64,000 nt of DNA from contig JADGEQ010000021.1 in assembly GCA_016744295.1 (NCBI GenBank), positions 48,077 through 112,076 on the forward strand. The letters run 5' to 3'. The notes below the pieces were generated by a model, which worked only from the letters and a program-made list of their open reading frames with translations, was not told the origin of the DNA and did not search any database. This document shows positions 48,378 to 58,934 of the stretch, in pieces (position 1 is the stretch's first letter; every line of letters starts with the position of its first letter). This DNA is from Desulfobacteraceae bacterium. GTDB lineage: Bacteria > Desulfobacterota > Desulfobacteria > Desulfobacterales > Desulfobacteraceae. The position numbers were made by a program, and so were the translations under genes.

Positions 48378-50316
48378 TGACCAATGTATCCAGCTTGCTT
48401 GCAAGGGCAGAAAGTTCTTCTGCTTTGATATTGACCTGATCGCTGTTTCCGGAAAGCTCCTGTGTTGAAATTTTCACCTCTGCTATTTCAGTGACAATGC
48501 TGGTTGCCACATCCGATGTGGTGGACATGGAGGAGTTGACTTCGCCCACCCCGGATGAAACATGGGAAATATTTCCGGCAATCTCCTGGGTTGCAGCAGA
48601 TTGTTCCTCAATTGCCGAGGCGATTGTTATGACAATATCATTTGTTTCAGTAACAGTGTCAGTGATATTTTTAATCCCTGAGATCGTGTTGGTTGTTGAG
48701 GTCTGGATACCCTCAATTTTTGACCGTATTTCATCGGTGGCTTCGGCGGTCTGCCTTGCCAGATTTTTGATCTCATTGGCAACAACGGCAAAGCCTCTGC
48801 CGGCTTCTCCAGCCCTTGCCGCTTCAATGGTGGCATTTAAAGCCAAAAGATTAACCTGAGCTGAAATATCTGAAATTGTCCCGATGACCTGGTTAATCTG
48901 TGATGCAGACCCACCCAGTTCACTCATCTGTTCGGTAACTACTCCAGCCCTTGTGACCGCAGCCTGGGTTATCTGGCTGGCATTTGAGGTGTTTGATGCA
49001 ATTTCATTAATGGTGGCACTCATCTCATCGGCTGCTGCCGCCACCGTATTAATGCTAGCGGAGGTGGTATCCAACACCTGGGCAACCGAAGCGATAGTGT
49101 TTTTCATTTCTTCACTGGAGCTGGCTACCTTTGTAGAGATGGCGGAGGTATGATCCGATGCCTTGTTCATCCCAATGGAGATGCCGGCCAGATTCTCTGC
49201 AGATGAGGTCAGGTCATTGGAATTTTGGGCAACTTCCTTTATAATGTTCTGAATTTTCCCGATAAACACATTAAAACTATCTGCCAGATCACCCACTTCA
49301 TCCTTGGAAGCGACTTCAATTCGTGTGGTCAGATCACCATCACCTTCTGCCGCATCCTTCAGATTGGTTACCACCTCATTCAAGGGTTTTACGATGGAAT
49401 TGGCAATAAAGAGAATAACCAGAACGGCAACAATAATGGATATGACCACAGTGAGGGCACTGACCTGGGCAAGAAGCGTCACAGGCGAGAAAATTTCTCC
49501 GCTGTCCGCTGCGGCACTGATATAGATAAACGGTTCCTCTATCTGTTTAAATGCCATAACACTCTGGTTATTGTTTAATTTTGTATTGACAAGCCCGTTC
49601 TTTTTACCCTTGACGGATGCCCAGATACCAAGTTCGGACAAATTAAGTTTAAACGCTTGGGTTTTATCGGGGTAAACAATCACCTGGCCGCCATGGTCCG
49701 CCGCAAAGGCAAATCCTTTCTGCCCGATTTTAACCGAAGAGATAAATTTATCGGAAAATATGGTAAAATCAATTATACCGAAAAGAACGCCTGTAATTTC
49801 TTCGGCAAGAAGGATGGGGGCTGCAATGGCAAAAACCGCTTGCCCTGTTCTGGTGCTTCTAAAAATAGAGCTGACAATCATCTGACCTTTCAAGGCAGTT
49901 TGGAAAAACGCCTGGCCGTCAACCTGGTATTTGCCGATCAACTCAGGATCGGAAGAAGCCGTCACCATACCGGTATTATCCGCCAGGCTAATGCTTTCAA
50001 AACTATTATAGTCTTTTTTAAAAACGCCTAGTTTCTCGCTGGATTTTTTTCTTGAAAACCCGTCAACCCATCCGGTATCAACGGCATTTGGAAATTCTGT
50101 TTCCTTTGTCCAATTCTTAACATTAATTTTCCGTTCAGTGATCCAGGACTCCATCATAATGGAAATCGAGTCTGCCTGCTTGGTTATTTGATCGATGATC
50201 AGGGAGTTTAATGCATTTTTCGACTGATAATATGAAACAAAAGAGGATGCGCCCATGGCAGTAAAAATAAGCAGAACCGTTGGGACAAGAAATTTAAATT
50301 TAATGCTGATTTTCAT
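48361..50316 (-). CDS. Methyl-accepting chemotaxis protein
   Basis: This 651-residue receptor has membrane helices at about 11-30 and 290-312 ([19 protein letters not shown]). A periplasmic Cache domain lies between ([32 protein letters not shown]), then HAMP, then a signalling hairpin with [20 protein letters not shown]. It is divergent from the oligopeptide transporter operon with 302 bp between, so a peptide or amino-acid ligand, possibly through the binding protein, is plausible but unproven. It differs from the receptor at 449-2452 in its sensor half, while the signalling domains are alike. Confidence 0.93.
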   Translation of the reverse strand: MKISIKFKFLVPTVLLIFTAMGASSFVSYYQSKNALNSLIIDQITKQADSISIMMESWITERKINVKNWTKETEFPNAVDTGWVDGFSRKKSSEKLGVFKKDYNSFESISLADNTGMVTASSDPELIGKYQVDGQAFFQTALKGQMIVSSIFRSTRTGQAVFAIAAPILLAEEITGVLFGIIDFTIFSDKFISSVKIGQKGFAFAADHGGQVIVYPDKTQAFKLNLSELGIWASVKGKKNGLVNTKLNNNQSVMAFKQIEEPFIYISAAADSGEIFSPVTLLAQVSALTVVISIIVAVLVILFIANSIVKPLNEVVTNLKDAAEGDGDLTTRIEVASKDEVGDLADSFNVFIGKIQNIIKEVAQNSNDLTSSAENLAGISIGMNKASDHTSAISTKVASSSEEMKNTIASVAQVLDTTSASINTVAAAADEMSATINEIASNTSNASQITQAAVTRAGVVTEQMSELGGSASQINQVIGTISDISAQVNLLALNATIEAARAGEAGRGFAVVANEIKNLARQTAEATDEIRSKIEGIQTSTTNTISGIKNITDTVTETNDIVITIASAIEEQSAATQEIAGNISHVSSGVGEVNSSMSTTSDVATSIVTEIAEVKISTQELSGNSDQVNIKAEELSALASKLDTLVNQFKV

Positions 50317-50518
50317 ATGTATCCTCCTGACAATTTAAATTGTTAATAAGTCTATTGCCTGGGCCTGGGAAATGAACCGGAAACAATTTTTGGATGACCC
50401 ATGCCCCCTATTCTTACCTTATTTCTCAAATTATTAACAGAAAAAGAGGTTGAATTTTTTCCAGCATAGGGGCTATGAGGACAAGTATCTGCAAAAATAA
50501 CAGAATCTTCCTTTTTAC

Positions 50519-50547
50519 TTGACTTGTTCGGCCAGTATTAATAAAAA
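50519..50547 (+). promoter_or_regulatory. Candidate promoter of the oligopeptide transporter operon
   Basis: TTGACT (50519-50524), a 17-bp spacer and TAAAAA (50542-50547). It is 70 bp before the binding-protein start. The rest of the 302-bp divergent gap is AT-rich without other recognised elements. Confidence 0.4.
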
Positions 50548-50618
50548 TAGATGTTTTATGAGTTATAAAGTGTTGTCCTCACTTTCAATCTAATTTTTTA
50601 CTTTAATAGGAGAAAAAT

Positions 50619-52214
50619 ATGAAATGGCGTAATCTTTTATCCATTGCAAGTTTGGCAGTTATCTGCAGCATGCTTGCCGTATCGGTTCAGGCCAAAACCT
50701 TTGTATACTGTTCAGAAGGAAGCCCCGAAGGGTTTACGCCTGCACTGTACACATCAGGAACAACCTTTGATGCTTCATCCAGACAGCTTTTTGATAAGTT
50801 GGCAATGTTTGTGACCGGCGAAACAAGTATCGAGCCGGGTCTTGCAACATCCTGGGATGTATCTGAAGATGGAAAAACCTATACCTTCCATTTAAGAAAG
50901 GGTGTTGATTTTCACACAACTTCCTTTTTTAAACCCACCCGTCAGTTTAATGCAGACGATGTTATTTTTTCATTCATGCGCCAGAAGGATAAAAATCACC
51001 CCTATAATAAAGTTTCAGGGGGATCTTATGAATACTTCGAAGCCATGGATATGGGTGCTCTCATCTCCAGCATTGAAAAAAAAGATGACTATACGGTTGT
51101 ATTTAATTTAACCAGACCTGAATCTCCTTTCATTGCCAACCTGGCAATGGACCTTGGCTCCATTCATTCTGCAGAGTATGCTGACAATATGATCAAAGCC
51201 GGCACCCTTGACGATTTTGACCAAAAACCTGTCGGAACCGGCCCCTTTGTCTTTGTTTCCTATCAAAAAGACTCGACCATCCGGTACATAGCACATGACT
51301 CATATTGGAAAGGCCGGGCAAAAATAGACAAACTTGTGTTCTCAATTACACCCGATGCATCTGTCCGATATGCCAAGCTTAAAGCTGGTGAAGCCCACCT
51401 GATGCCATATCCGAACCCCGCGGACCTTGCAACAATGAAAAAAGATGCCGGCATCAACCTGATGGAAAAAGAAGGATTGAATGTTGGCTATCTTGCCTTT
51501 AATGTAGAAAAAAAAGAATTTCAGGATGTCAGGGTTCGCCAGGCATTGAGTATGGCCATGAACAAACAGGCCATCATGGATGCAGTTTTCCAGGGTTCCG
51601 GTAAAATAGCAAAAAACCCTATCCCCCCGACTATCTGGTCTTATAATGACAAGATAAAAGATTATGCCTATGATGTTGCCGCAGCAAAAAAGCTTCTTGC
51701 TGATGCGGGTTATCCAAACGGGTTTGAAACTGACATCTGGGCAATGCCTGTGCAACGTCCCTACAACCCCAATGCAAGAAGAATGGCTGAAGTTATCCAG
51801 GCAGACTGGGCAAAAGTTGGCGTTAAGGCAAAAATTATTTCCTATGAATGGGGAGAATACCTCAAACGCTCAATGGCCGGTGAACACTCAACTGTCCTAT
51901 TGGGATGGACCGGTGATAATGGCGACCCAGACAACTTCCTTTCTGTTCTTCTAAGCTGTGAAGCAGTTGGCTCGGGAAATAGATCCAGATGGTGCAACGA
52001 AGAATTTAGTGAACTTCTCCGCAAGGCAAAATTGTCTGCCGATCCCAAAGAGCGGACAAGACTCTACGAAGAAGCACAGGTTATCTTTAAAAAGGAGGCG
52101 CCCTGGGTAACAATTGCCCATTCAGTTGTATATGAGCCCATGAGCAAAAATGTTGTTGGTTATAAAATTGATCCCTTTGGCGGACATATTTTCTACGGTG
52201 TTGATCTGAAATAG
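50619..52214 (+). CDS. dppA: Oligopeptide ABC transporter substrate-binding protein
   Basis: This 531-residue family 5 binding protein has a signal peptide (LLSIASLAVICSMLAVSVQA|KT). Typical segments are YTFHLRKGVDFHTT, FNADDVIFSFMR, DKPVGTGPF-like DQKPVGTGPFVFVSYQKD, FNVEKKEFQDVRVRQALSMAMNK, and RSTVLLGWTGDNGDPDNFL near the C-terminus. It captures di- or oligopeptides in the periplasm for the permease encoded next. AATAGGAGAAAAAT precedes the ATG. Overall closest to DppA by layout; nickel or glutathione binders of the same family cannot be ruled out. Confidence 0.92.
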   Translation: MKWRNLLSIASLAVICSMLAVSVQAKTFVYCSEGSPEGFTPALYTSGTTFDASSRQLFDKLAMFVTGETSIEPGLATSWDVSEDGKTYTFHLRKGVDFHTTSFFKPTRQFNADDVIFSFMRQKDKNHPYNKVSGGSYEYFEAMDMGALISSIEKKDDYTVVFNLTRPESPFIANLAMDLGSIHSAEYADNMIKAGTLDDFDQKPVGTGPFVFVSYQKDSTIRYIAHDSYWKGRAKIDKLVFSITPDASVRYAKLKAGEAHLMPYPNPADLATMKKDAGINLMEKEGLNVGYLAFNVEKKEFQDVRVRQALSMAMNKQAIMDAVFQGSGKIAKNPIPPTIWSYNDKIKDYAYDVAAAKKLLADAGYPNGFETDIWAMPVQRPYNPNARRMAEVIQADWAKVGVKAKIISYEWGEYLKRSMAGEHSTVLLGWTGDNGDPDNFLSVLLSCEAVGSGNRSRWCNEEFSELLRKAKLSADPKERTRLYEEAQVIFKKEAPWVTIAHSVVYEPMSKNVVGYKIDPFGGHIFYGVDLK

Positions 52215-52240
52215 TCAGTGTCCCCAAGTTTGATGATTAC

Positions 52241-52270
52241 AGCGGTACAGCAGCGCGTTGCTGTACCGCT
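52241..52270 (+). other. Intercistronic hairpin after dppA
   Basis: AGCGGTACAGCA and TGCTGTACCGCT form a perfect 12-bp stem with a 6-nt loop, 27 bases after the dppA stop. No T-run follows (CCCCCATTTATA). Such hairpins after binding-protein genes usually protect the upstream mRNA so the binding protein is made in excess. Confidence 0.85.
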
Positions 52271-52301
52271 CCCCCATTTATATTAAAAATGCGATGCCAT
52301 C

Positions 52302-53312
52302 ATGATTCAATTTTTTTTCAGACGTTTTTCCCACATTTTCCCCGCCTTTATCGGTGTAACCCTGCTGACATTTTCTCTGATCCATTTAATTCCCGGTGAT
52401 CCGGTTGAGATGCGTGCAGGAGAGCGGGGAATAGATCCGGCAAGACATGCAGCCATGAAGGCTGAAATGGGCCTGGATAAACCGCTGTATTTGCAATATT
52501 TCAACTATATCAGCAATGTTTTAAAAGGGGATTTAGGCAAATCCTTTGTAACAAAAAAACCCGTTTTTGAAGAATTTTTCGCCCTTTTTCCCGCCACTCT
52601 TGAGCTTTCCTTGTGCGCCATGATTTTTGCGGTGATCTTCGGAATTCCCGCCGGAATTCTTGCGGGGGTCAAAAGGGGAACTGTCTTTGACCATACGGTC
52701 ATGGGAGTCTCCCTGACAGGCTATTCCATGCCGATTTTCTGGTGGGGGCTTTTAATGATTTTGTTTTTTTCTGTTAATCTGGGGTGGACACCTGTTTCAG
52801 GCCGGATATCCGCCCTTCTCTGGATCGATACGGACACAGGTTTCATGCTCATAGATGCCCTGCGTTCCGATGAACCCGGCGCCTTTAAATCAGCCGTAAG
52901 TCATTTGATCCTGCCCTCCATTGTTCTTGGAACCATTCCCCTGGCGGTATTTGCCAGAATGACACGCTCCTCAATGCTGGAAGTCTTAAAAGAAGATTAT
53001 GTCAGGACTGCCAAGGCAAAAGGGTTGTCCCCAAAACGGGTTATATTTATTCATGCCCTAAGAAATGCAATGATCCCTGTCATTACGGTCATTGGTCTTC
53101 AAACAGGCGTTCTTCTTGCAGGCGCCATACTGACCGAAACAATTTTTGCCTGGCCCGGAGTGGGCAAATGGATTCTTGAATCCATAAGACGGCGGGATTA
53201 CCCGTCCATTCAGGGCGGAATTCTCATTATTTCCACCTTAATTATTTTTGTAAATCTAGGGGTGGATCTTCTGTATGGAGTTATCAATCCCCGTATTCGT
53301 CACAACAGTTAG
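52302..53312 (+). CDS. dppB: Oligopeptide ABC transporter permease (DppB type)
   Basis: This 336-residue permease has six helices, the N-terminal FIGVTLLTFSLIHLIPGDPVE and the C-terminal EAA loop EDYVRTAKAKGLSPKRVIFIHALRN, which contacts the ATPases. It is the first inner-membrane subunit of the Dpp complex, directly followed by dppC. Confidence 0.95.
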   Translation: MIQFFFRRFSHIFPAFIGVTLLTFSLIHLIPGDPVEMRAGERGIDPARHAAMKAEMGLDKPLYLQYFNYISNVLKGDLGKSFVTKKPVFEEFFALFPATLELSLCAMIFAVIFGIPAGILAGVKRGTVFDHTVMGVSLTGYSMPIFWWGLLMILFFSVNLGWTPVSGRISALLWIDTDTGFMLIDALRSDEPGAFKSAVSHLILPSIVLGTIPLAVFARMTRSSMLEVLKEDYVRTAKAKGLSPKRVIFIHALRNAMIPVITVIGLQTGVLLAGAILTETIFAWPGVGKWILESIRRRDYPSIQGGILIISTLIIFVNLGVDLLYGVINPRIRHNS

Positions 53313-53319
53313 GAATTAT

Positions 53320-54222
53320 ATGATGAGTGAAACTACAATCATAACCCACAACAATGCTGCACCGCCCCACCCGTTACAAGAGTTCTGGAATTATTTCAGC
53401 GAGAACAAGGGCGCAGTGGTCGGGTTATATTTTATTATATTTGCGATTATCGTTGCAATTTTTGCAGATTTTCTTGCCCCCCACAATCCCTTTGAACAAT
53501 ATCGGGATGCGCTGCTCCAGCCGCCTTTCTGGATGGATGGCGGATCAACAAAATTCATTCTCGGCACCGATGACGTGGGAAGAGATATCATGTCAAGACT
53601 AATCCATGGCGCACGATTAAGCCTTTTTGTGGGGGTTATTGTTGTGACGATTTCCCTTGCAATCGGCATTGTCCTCGGCGTGACATCGGGATATTTTGGC
53701 GGGTTTTATGAAATTGCCGTCATGCGGCTCATGGATATCATTCTTGCCCTGCCCAGTCTGTTGCTGGCCCTTGCCATCGTTGCCATCCTGGGTCCCAGCC
53801 TGCAAAACGCAATCCTGGCCATTGCCGTTGTTGTATTGCCCCACTATGTGAGATTAACCAGGGCATCGGTAATTGCAGAAAAAAGCAAAGATTATGTGAC
53901 TGCATCAAGGGTCTGTGGATCCGGCCCCTTTCGAATGATGTTTTCAGTCCTGCTGCCCAATTGTATGGCACCTTTGATTGTCCAGGCAACCCTGGGCTTT
54001 TCAACCGCCATTCTGGATGCGGCAGCTTTAGGATTCTTAGGCATGGGTGCCCAGCCGCCAACTCCTGAGTGGGGAGCAATGCTTGCCAATTCCCTGCAAT
54101 TTGTTCAACGGGCCTGGTGGGTAGTAACCTTTCCGGGACTTGCCATTCTGCTGACAGTGCTGGCTTTTAACCTGGCAGGAGATGGTCTTCGGGATGCCCT
54201 TGATCCAAAAATGAAGCGATAA
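53320..54222 (+). CDS. dppC: Oligopeptide ABC transporter permease (DppC type)
   Basis: This is a permease of about 300 residues with an N-terminal helix, the DppC signature LGTDDVGRDIMSRLIHGARLSL and the EAA loop KSKDYVTASRVCGSGPFRMMFSVLLPN. AGGA at 53311 serves the tandem ATGs at 53320 and 53323; the second has the better spacing. It pairs with DppB. Confidence 0.95.
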   Translation: MMSETTIITHNNAAPPHPLQEFWNYFSENKGAVVGLYFIIFAIIVAIFADFLAPHNPFEQYRDALLQPPFWMDGGSTKFILGTDDVGRDIMSRLIHGARLSLFVGVIVVTISLAIGIVLGVTSGYFGGFYEIAVMRLMDIILALPSLLLALAIVAILGPSLQNAILAIAVVVLPHYVRLTRASVIAEKSKDYVTASRVCGSGPFRMMFSVLLPNCMAPLIVQATLGFSTAILDAAALGFLGMGAQPPTPEWGAMLANSLQFVQRAWWVVTFPGLAILLTVLAFNLAGDGLRDALDPKMKR

Positions 54223-54244
54223 CATTACCTTTTGAGAAAAACTT

Positions 54245-55216
54245 ATGAATCAAGTATTAGATATAAAAAACCTTTCCGTTGATTTTGATGGATTCAAGGC
54301 CGTGGTTGATGTTGATCTATCCCTGGACCGAGGAAAAATTCTGGGAATTGTTGGAGAATCAGGGTCCGGCAAGAGTGTAACCCAATTGGCGCTGATGGGA
54401 TTAATCCCCTACCCCGGCATTATTAAAGCGGATACGCTTTGTTTCAACAACCATGATTTGTTGAGCCTGTCCAAGCAAAAGAAACGAAAAATCACCGGCA
54501 AAGAGATTGCCATGATTTTCCAGGAACCCATGACAAGCCTCAACCCCTGTTTTACCGTCGAGTTCCAGTTGACCGAAGCCATCAAAATACACGAAGGCGG
54601 GTCCAGAAAACAGCAACGCCAGCGGGCCGTTGAATTGCTGCAGCAGGTGGGCATTCCCGCTCCGGAAGAGCGGTTAAAAAGCTTTCCCCACCAATTGTCA
54701 GGGGGGATCAGCCAACGGGTCATGATTGCCATGGCCATTGCCTGCAACCCGACCCTCCTCATTGCAGACGAACCCACAACCGCCCTGGACGTGACCATCC
54801 AGGCACAGATCCTCGACCTGCTCATCGATCTTCAAAAAAAGAATAATATGGCATTGATCCTTATCACCCATGACATGGCGGTAATAGCTGAAACTGTTGA
54901 AGATGTGGTGGTTATGTATGCCGGCCAGGTGGTGGAAAAAAACACGGCGGACCATATTTTTACAGCCCCCAGACACCCCTACACAGATGCATTGCTAAGC
55001 TCTTTGCCCGAACGGAATGTTGATTCGAAAAGACTTCCCACCATCCCCGGTCTTGTCCCTGGAAAATACGACAGACCAACAGGATGTCTTTTCCACCCCA
55101 GGTGCAAATTTGCCAAGGAAAAATGCGCAACCACAGTCCCTGCATATACCAAAGAAGGCGATAGCGCTTTCAGGTGTCACTTTCCATTGTTAAACGGAGT
55201 TCCCCAGTATGATTGA
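54245..55216 (+). CDS. dppD: Oligopeptide ABC transporter ATP-binding protein (DppD type)
   Basis: This 323-residue ATPase has Walker [10 protein letters not shown], signature [14 protein letters not shown], Walker [13 protein letters not shown] and the C-terminal oligopeptide/dipeptide extension with [14 protein letters not shown], whose Cys residues may bind an Fe-S cluster. It overlaps dppF by eight bases. Confidence 0.95.
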   Translation: MNQVLDIKNLSVDFDGFKAVVDVDLSLDRGKILGIVGESGSGKSVTQLALMGLIPYPGIIKADTLCFNNHDLLSLSKQKKRKITGKEIAMIFQEPMTSLNPCFTVEFQLTEAIKIHEGGSRKQQRQRAVELLQQVGIPAPEERLKSFPHQLSGGISQRVMIAMAIACNPTLLIADEPTTALDVTIQAQILDLLIDLQKKNNMALILITHDMAVIAETVEDVVVMYAGQVVEKNTADHIFTAPRHPYTDALLSSLPERNVDSKRLPTIPGLVPGKYDRPTGCLFHPRCKFAKEKCATTVPAYTKEGDSAFRCHFPLLNGVPQYD

Positions 55217-56186
55217 AAAAACAATTATAACAGCCCGAAATCTTAAAAAATATTACACGGTTCAAGAGGGGATGTTTTTTAAAACTTCCACAACCTTGAA
55301 AGCACTGGATGGTGCCTCCTTCAGCATAAAACCGGGAAAAACATTTTCTGTGGTTGGAGAATCCGGTTGTGGGAAATCCACCCTTGCCCGGCTGATTACC
55401 ATGATTGAACAACCCACATCCGGCGATTTCGAAGTAGACGGAATCAATGCAGTTACCTCGGATCCACAAGCCATGAAAGCCTTGAGATCAAAAGTTCAGA
55501 TCGTGTTTCAGGATCCCTACGGCTCTCTAAATCCCAGAAAAAAAGTGGGCTCTATTTTAGAAGAACCCCTTAAAATCAATACAGATCTGACAAAGGGGCA
55601 ACGGCTGGAAAAATCTTTGTCCATGATGGAAAAAGTAGGCTTAAGCAAAGAACAATATTCACGGTATCCCCACATGTTTTCCGGGGGACAAAGACAGCGG
55701 ATTGCCGTTGCCAGGGCATTGATGCTGAATCCTGCCCTGGTCGTGGCGGATGAACCGGTGTCTGCCCTTGATGTCTCGGTCCAGGCCCAGGCCCTGAACC
55801 TGCTCATGGACCTTCAGGAGGAGATGAATCTTGCGTACCTGTTTATCTCCCACGATTTGAGTGTGGTGCGGCTGATCTCCGATGAGGTCATGGTAATGTA
55901 CCTGGGCAGACCCGTGGAGCAGGGTGACAAAAATATTATTTTTGAGAATCCGCTCCATCCCTATACAATGGCACTGCTTGCCGCAACCCCCCATGTGGAT
56001 AAAAATGCCAGAAAACACCATATCAGACTGACAGGTGAAATCCCATCTCCTTTAAACCCACCGCCGGGTTGCACATTTCATCAAAGGTGTACCCATCATA
56101 CAGATATCTGTAAGGAAGCAGCTCCGGAACTCAGATCGGTCGGAGAAAGAATGGTATCCTGCCACCATGCGGAAAAATTTTGTTAA
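55209..56186 (+). CDS. dppF: Oligopeptide ABC transporter ATP-binding protein (DppF type)
   Basis: This 325-residue ATPase has Walker [11 protein letters not shown], signature [15 protein letters not shown], Walker [15 protein letters not shown], and the C-terminal [14 protein letters not shown] motif. It completes the dppABCDF operon. It ends four bases before the convergent DUF523 gene, so the two transcripts must run into each other. Confidence 0.95.
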   Translation: MIEKTIITARNLKKYYTVQEGMFFKTSTTLKALDGASFSIKPGKTFSVVGESGCGKSTLARLITMIEQPTSGDFEVDGINAVTSDPQAMKALRSKVQIVFQDPYGSLNPRKKVGSILEEPLKINTDLTKGQRLEKSLSMMEKVGLSKEQYSRYPHMFSGGQRQRIAVARALMLNPALVVADEPVSALDVSVQAQALNLLMDLQEEMNLAYLFISHDLSVVRLISDEVMVMYLGRPVEQGDKNIIFENPLHPYTMALLAATPHVDKNARKHHIRLTGEIPSPLNPPPGCTFHQRCTHHTDICKEAAPELRSVGERMVSCHHAEKFC

Positions 56187-56190
56187 AGGT

Positions 56191-56679
56191 TTAGAAGGTT
56201 GCCTCCAGTGCCAGGGCAACCTTTTCAAGCTCATTTTCGGAAAAAACCAAAAGTTTCTCCCCCCTCAAAACAGCTGCTGCCACCCCTATTCCCGGAACCA
56301 ATCTCTTTTCAAAACTCCCGTCATAGATAAAATTGCTTGCGCAGGAAGGACTCTTTTCCTTTAAAATCGCAATTTTTATGGCATGACGCCGCACCAGCTC
56401 GAGGGCAAGCAACGCCCCTTCTATAAAAAATTGGGTAACATCTCCCCCCCTGGATGTCTTGAGCCATGCCCTTTGTTCAAGCACATCCCACCCGTCCCCA
56501 TTTACAATTTCAGCAGAAGGCCGAGGGGTGTTTAAGCCACCTGCCACCTCGGGGCAAAACGGCACAAGCCGCCCCTGAGCCGCCCATTTTTCAATCAGGA
56601 AGTGGCTGATTTTTTTTTGTTTTCCGTCATAACGGACAATCTCACCCATGAGACAGGCTGATATCAATATTTTTTCCAT
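56191..56679 (-). CDS. DUF523 protein
   Basis: This 162-residue protein has the DUF523 pattern ISACLMGEIVRYDGKQKK, then FCPEVAGGLNTPRPSAEI and LKEKSPSCASNFIYDG. The conserved Cys residues suggest a metal or redox site; function unknown. The ATG at 56679 begins directly at the conserved strand; no ribosome site is visible. Convergent with dppF. Confidence 0.85.
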   Translation of the reverse strand: MEKILISACLMGEIVRYDGKQKKISHFLIEKWAAQGRLVPFCPEVAGGLNTPRPSAEIVNGDGWDVLEQRAWLKTSRGGDVTQFFIEGALLALELVRRHAIKIAILKEKSPSCASNFIYDGSFEKRLVPGIGVAAAVLRGEKLLVFSENELEKVALALEATF

Positions 56680-56745
56680 AAACAATGTATACAGCACTAT
56701 ATCCGGTTTGTAAAAATAATCGTTGACTATTCAAAATTTTAATGT

Positions 56746-56763
56746 AATGAATTGACGTTCATT
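56746..56763. promoter_or_regulatory. Operator-like dyad upstream of acyl-CoA dehydrogenase, copy 1
   Basis: AATGAATTGACGTTCATT has perfect 6-bp arms (AATGAA / TTCATT). It matches copy 2 at 56895 in arm sequence and spacing. TTGACT at 56723 suggests a promoter overlapping it. The form is like sites of TetR-type fatty-acid regulators. Confidence 0.5.
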
Positions 56764-56894
56764 TTTTTTAGTGGGAGGATAAAAGAAAAAGTTAAAGGAT
56801 TGAATGAATTTCAACCATTTTAATTAATTGGCTTAACATGGTTTACATGCGGTAAAATTTATTAGAATAAGCCCGCTCTATTTTATAATTTTCG

Positions 56895-56912
56895 AATGAG
56901 GCATTATTCATT
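56895..56912. promoter_or_regulatory. Operator-like dyad upstream of acyl-CoA dehydrogenase, copy 2
   Basis: AATGAGGCATTATTCATT keeps AATGAR-N6-TTCATT, with one arm mismatch, 149 bp from copy 1 and 83 bp before the start codon. Two like sites in one 315-bp intergenic region support a common regulator. Confidence 0.5.
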
Positions 56913-56994
56913 TAAAAGACGATTGAGAAAGATACAGCAAACACAATATACCCAAAACAAGATTGCAACAACGTCACCAGGAGGAGAATTTAAA

Positions 56995-58809
56995 ATGGCC
57001 CAGGTAATTTCCGACCGAAGGGATATCGAATTTGTGCTGCACGAGCAGCTTGAGGCAGAGAACCTGTCAAAAATCCATGAGGGTTTTGCAGATTTCAATA
57101 AAAAAACCATTGACCTGATCATTTCAGAGGCAAAAAACTTTGCTGTCAAAGAGTTGCTTCCCACCAGTAAAGAAGGAGACGAGCAGGGATGTACCCTCAA
57201 AGACGGCCAGGTGACAACGCCGGAGTCCTTTAAACGATTGTTTGATCTGTTCAACGAAGGCGAATGGCTGGCACCGACAGAATCCCCTGAATGGGGCGGC
57301 CAGGGAATGCCCAGAACCGTTGCCTCGGCAGCGGCTGAATATTTCAATGGGGCCAACTATCCCTTTATGATGTACCCTGGCCTCACCCAGGGAGCAGGCC
57401 ACCTGGTTGAACATTTTGGCACCCAGGAACAAAAAGACATCTATCTGAAAAATATGTACACGGGCAAATGGACCGGCACCATGCTTTTGACCGAACCGGG
57501 TGCAGGCTCAGATGTAGGTGCGTTGACCACCCGAGCAGTTCCCAACGGGGACGGCACCTATTCCATCACCGGTGATAAAATATTTATTTCCGGCGGGGAA
57601 CATGATCTGACGGAAAATATTATCCATCCGGTACTGGCAAGGATCGAAGGCGCACCCGCCGGCACCAAGGGAATCTCCCTGTTTCTTGTTCCCAAATTCA
57701 GAGTGAATGCCGACGGCACCCCAGGTGAATTCAATGATGTCACCTGCACCGGAATTGAACACAAGATGGGAATCCATGGCAACAGCACCTGCTCCCTTTC
57801 CCTTGGGTCTAAAAACAATTGCATCGGCACCCTTTTGGGCGAAGAGAACAAGGGTATGAAAGCCATGTTCCTGATGATGAATGCCGCCCGGCTTTTGGTG
57901 GGATTCCAGGGATTTGGCTGTGCAACCACCGCCTACATGTACGCCCTTGACTACGCCAAGAACAGAGTCCAGGGCAAGGATCTGCTGGAATTCATGAACC
58001 CCGAGGCTAAATCTGTCTCCATCCTCCGTCATCCCGACGTCAGAAGACAGCTGATGATGATGAAGGTCAATGTGGAAGGCATCAGATCTCTTCTCTACTA
58101 TGCCATGTATTGTTCAGACATGGCCGTTGTTGCAGAAACCCAGGAGGAAAAAGATAAATACCAGGGTATTGTTGAGGTTTTAACCCCCATTGCCAAAGGT
58201 TATGTCACGGACCGGGCCTTTGAGGTCTGCAGCCACGGCATGCAGATATATGGCGGATATGGTTTCATCGAAGAATATCCCATGGCACAATTGCTCCGGG
58301 ACTGCAGGATCACCCTCATCTACGAAGGAACCAACGGGATCCAGGCCATGGACCTGCTGGGCCGGAAACTGGGGTTAAACAAGGGCAAGCCCATCATGGA
58401 CCTGTTCGGTGAAATGCAGAAAACCGTTGCCACGGCCAAGGAGATACCCGAACTTGAAAAGCAGGCCTTCAAGGTGGAAGAGGCGATGAACAAACTGGCC
58501 GAAGTTGCCATCCACATGGGCCAGACCGCCATGTCACCAAAGGCAATGGCAGCCTTTGCCAATGCCCACCCCTTCCTGGAAGCCACTGGAGATACCACCA
58601 TGGCCTGGATGCTTCTCTGGAGAGCCACCGTGGCTGCCCAGAAACTGGCAAAGGCCAAAAAGAAAGATATCCCTTTTTACCAGGGAATTATCAAATCCCT
58701 TGAATTCTATGCCGATGCCCAGCTGCCCATCACCCTGGGCAGATTTGCAGCCCTAATGAACACAAGCTCCGCGGCCGTGGACATTGACGATACCATGTTC
58801 CCCAGCTAA
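56995..58809 (+). CDS. Acyl-CoA dehydrogenase (long ~600-residue type)
   Basis: This 604-residue flavoenzyme has an N-terminal helical domain, GTMLLTEPGAGSDVGAL, the beta-domain segment GDKIFISGGEHDL, the C-terminal domain with RQLMMMKVNVEGIRSLL, and GGYGFIEEYPMAQLLRD followed by the catalytic-Glu region IYEGTNGIQAMDLLGRK. An extra C-terminal helical domain of about 100 residues defines this long subgroup. It oxidises acyl-CoA to 2-enoyl-CoA and passes electrons to ETF. The start at 56995 has AGGAGGAG upstream. It is monocistronic with a terminator at 58896 and two operator-like dyads upstream. Confidence 0.94.
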   Translation: MAQVISDRRDIEFVLHEQLEAENLSKIHEGFADFNKKTIDLIISEAKNFAVKELLPTSKEGDEQGCTLKDGQVTTPESFKRLFDLFNEGEWLAPTESPEWGGQGMPRTVASAAAEYFNGANYPFMMYPGLTQGAGHLVEHFGTQEQKDIYLKNMYTGKWTGTMLLTEPGAGSDVGALTTRAVPNGDGTYSITGDKIFISGGEHDLTENIIHPVLARIEGAPAGTKGISLFLVPKFRVNADGTPGEFNDVTCTGIEHKMGIHGNSTCSLSLGSKNNCIGTLLGEENKGMKAMFLMMNAARLLVGFQGFGCATTAYMYALDYAKNRVQGKDLLEFMNPEAKSVSILRHPDVRRQLMMMKVNVEGIRSLLYYAMYCSDMAVVAETQEEKDKYQGIVEVLTPIAKGYVTDRAFEVCSHGMQIYGGYGFIEEYPMAQLLRDCRITLIYEGTNGIQAMDLLGRKLGLNKGKPIMDLFGEMQKTVATAKEIPELEKQAFKVEEAMNKLAEVAIHMGQTAMSPKAMAAFANAHPFLEATGDTTMAWMLLWRATVAAQKLAKAKKKDIPFYQGIIKSLEFYADAQLPITLGRFAALMNTSSAAVDIDDTMFPS

Positions 58810-58895
58810 ACAATACAAAGGCAAAGAGACCCAGAGGGACAAAGGGCCTTTTTGCATCAGACTAAAAGTTAAAGAATCAGCTTCTTGCTTTTATG

Positions 58896-58934
58896 GGGCT
58901 GTCGGTGATCTGTTTACCGGCAGCCCTTTTTATT
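58896..58934 (+). terminator. Rho-independent terminator of the acyl-CoA dehydrogenase gene
   Basis: GGGCTG/CAGCCC outer stem continued by CGGT/ACCG with a 9-nt loop, then TTTTTATT. It is 87 bases past the stop. The remaining 210 bp up to the nitrilase gene hold nothing recognisable. Confidence 0.85.

Noticed and set aside
57508..58032. Minus-strand frame of 174 codons over the acyl-CoA dehydrogenase
   Set aside because: Antisense shadow; low-complexity Gly/His-rich composition with no recognisable domain.
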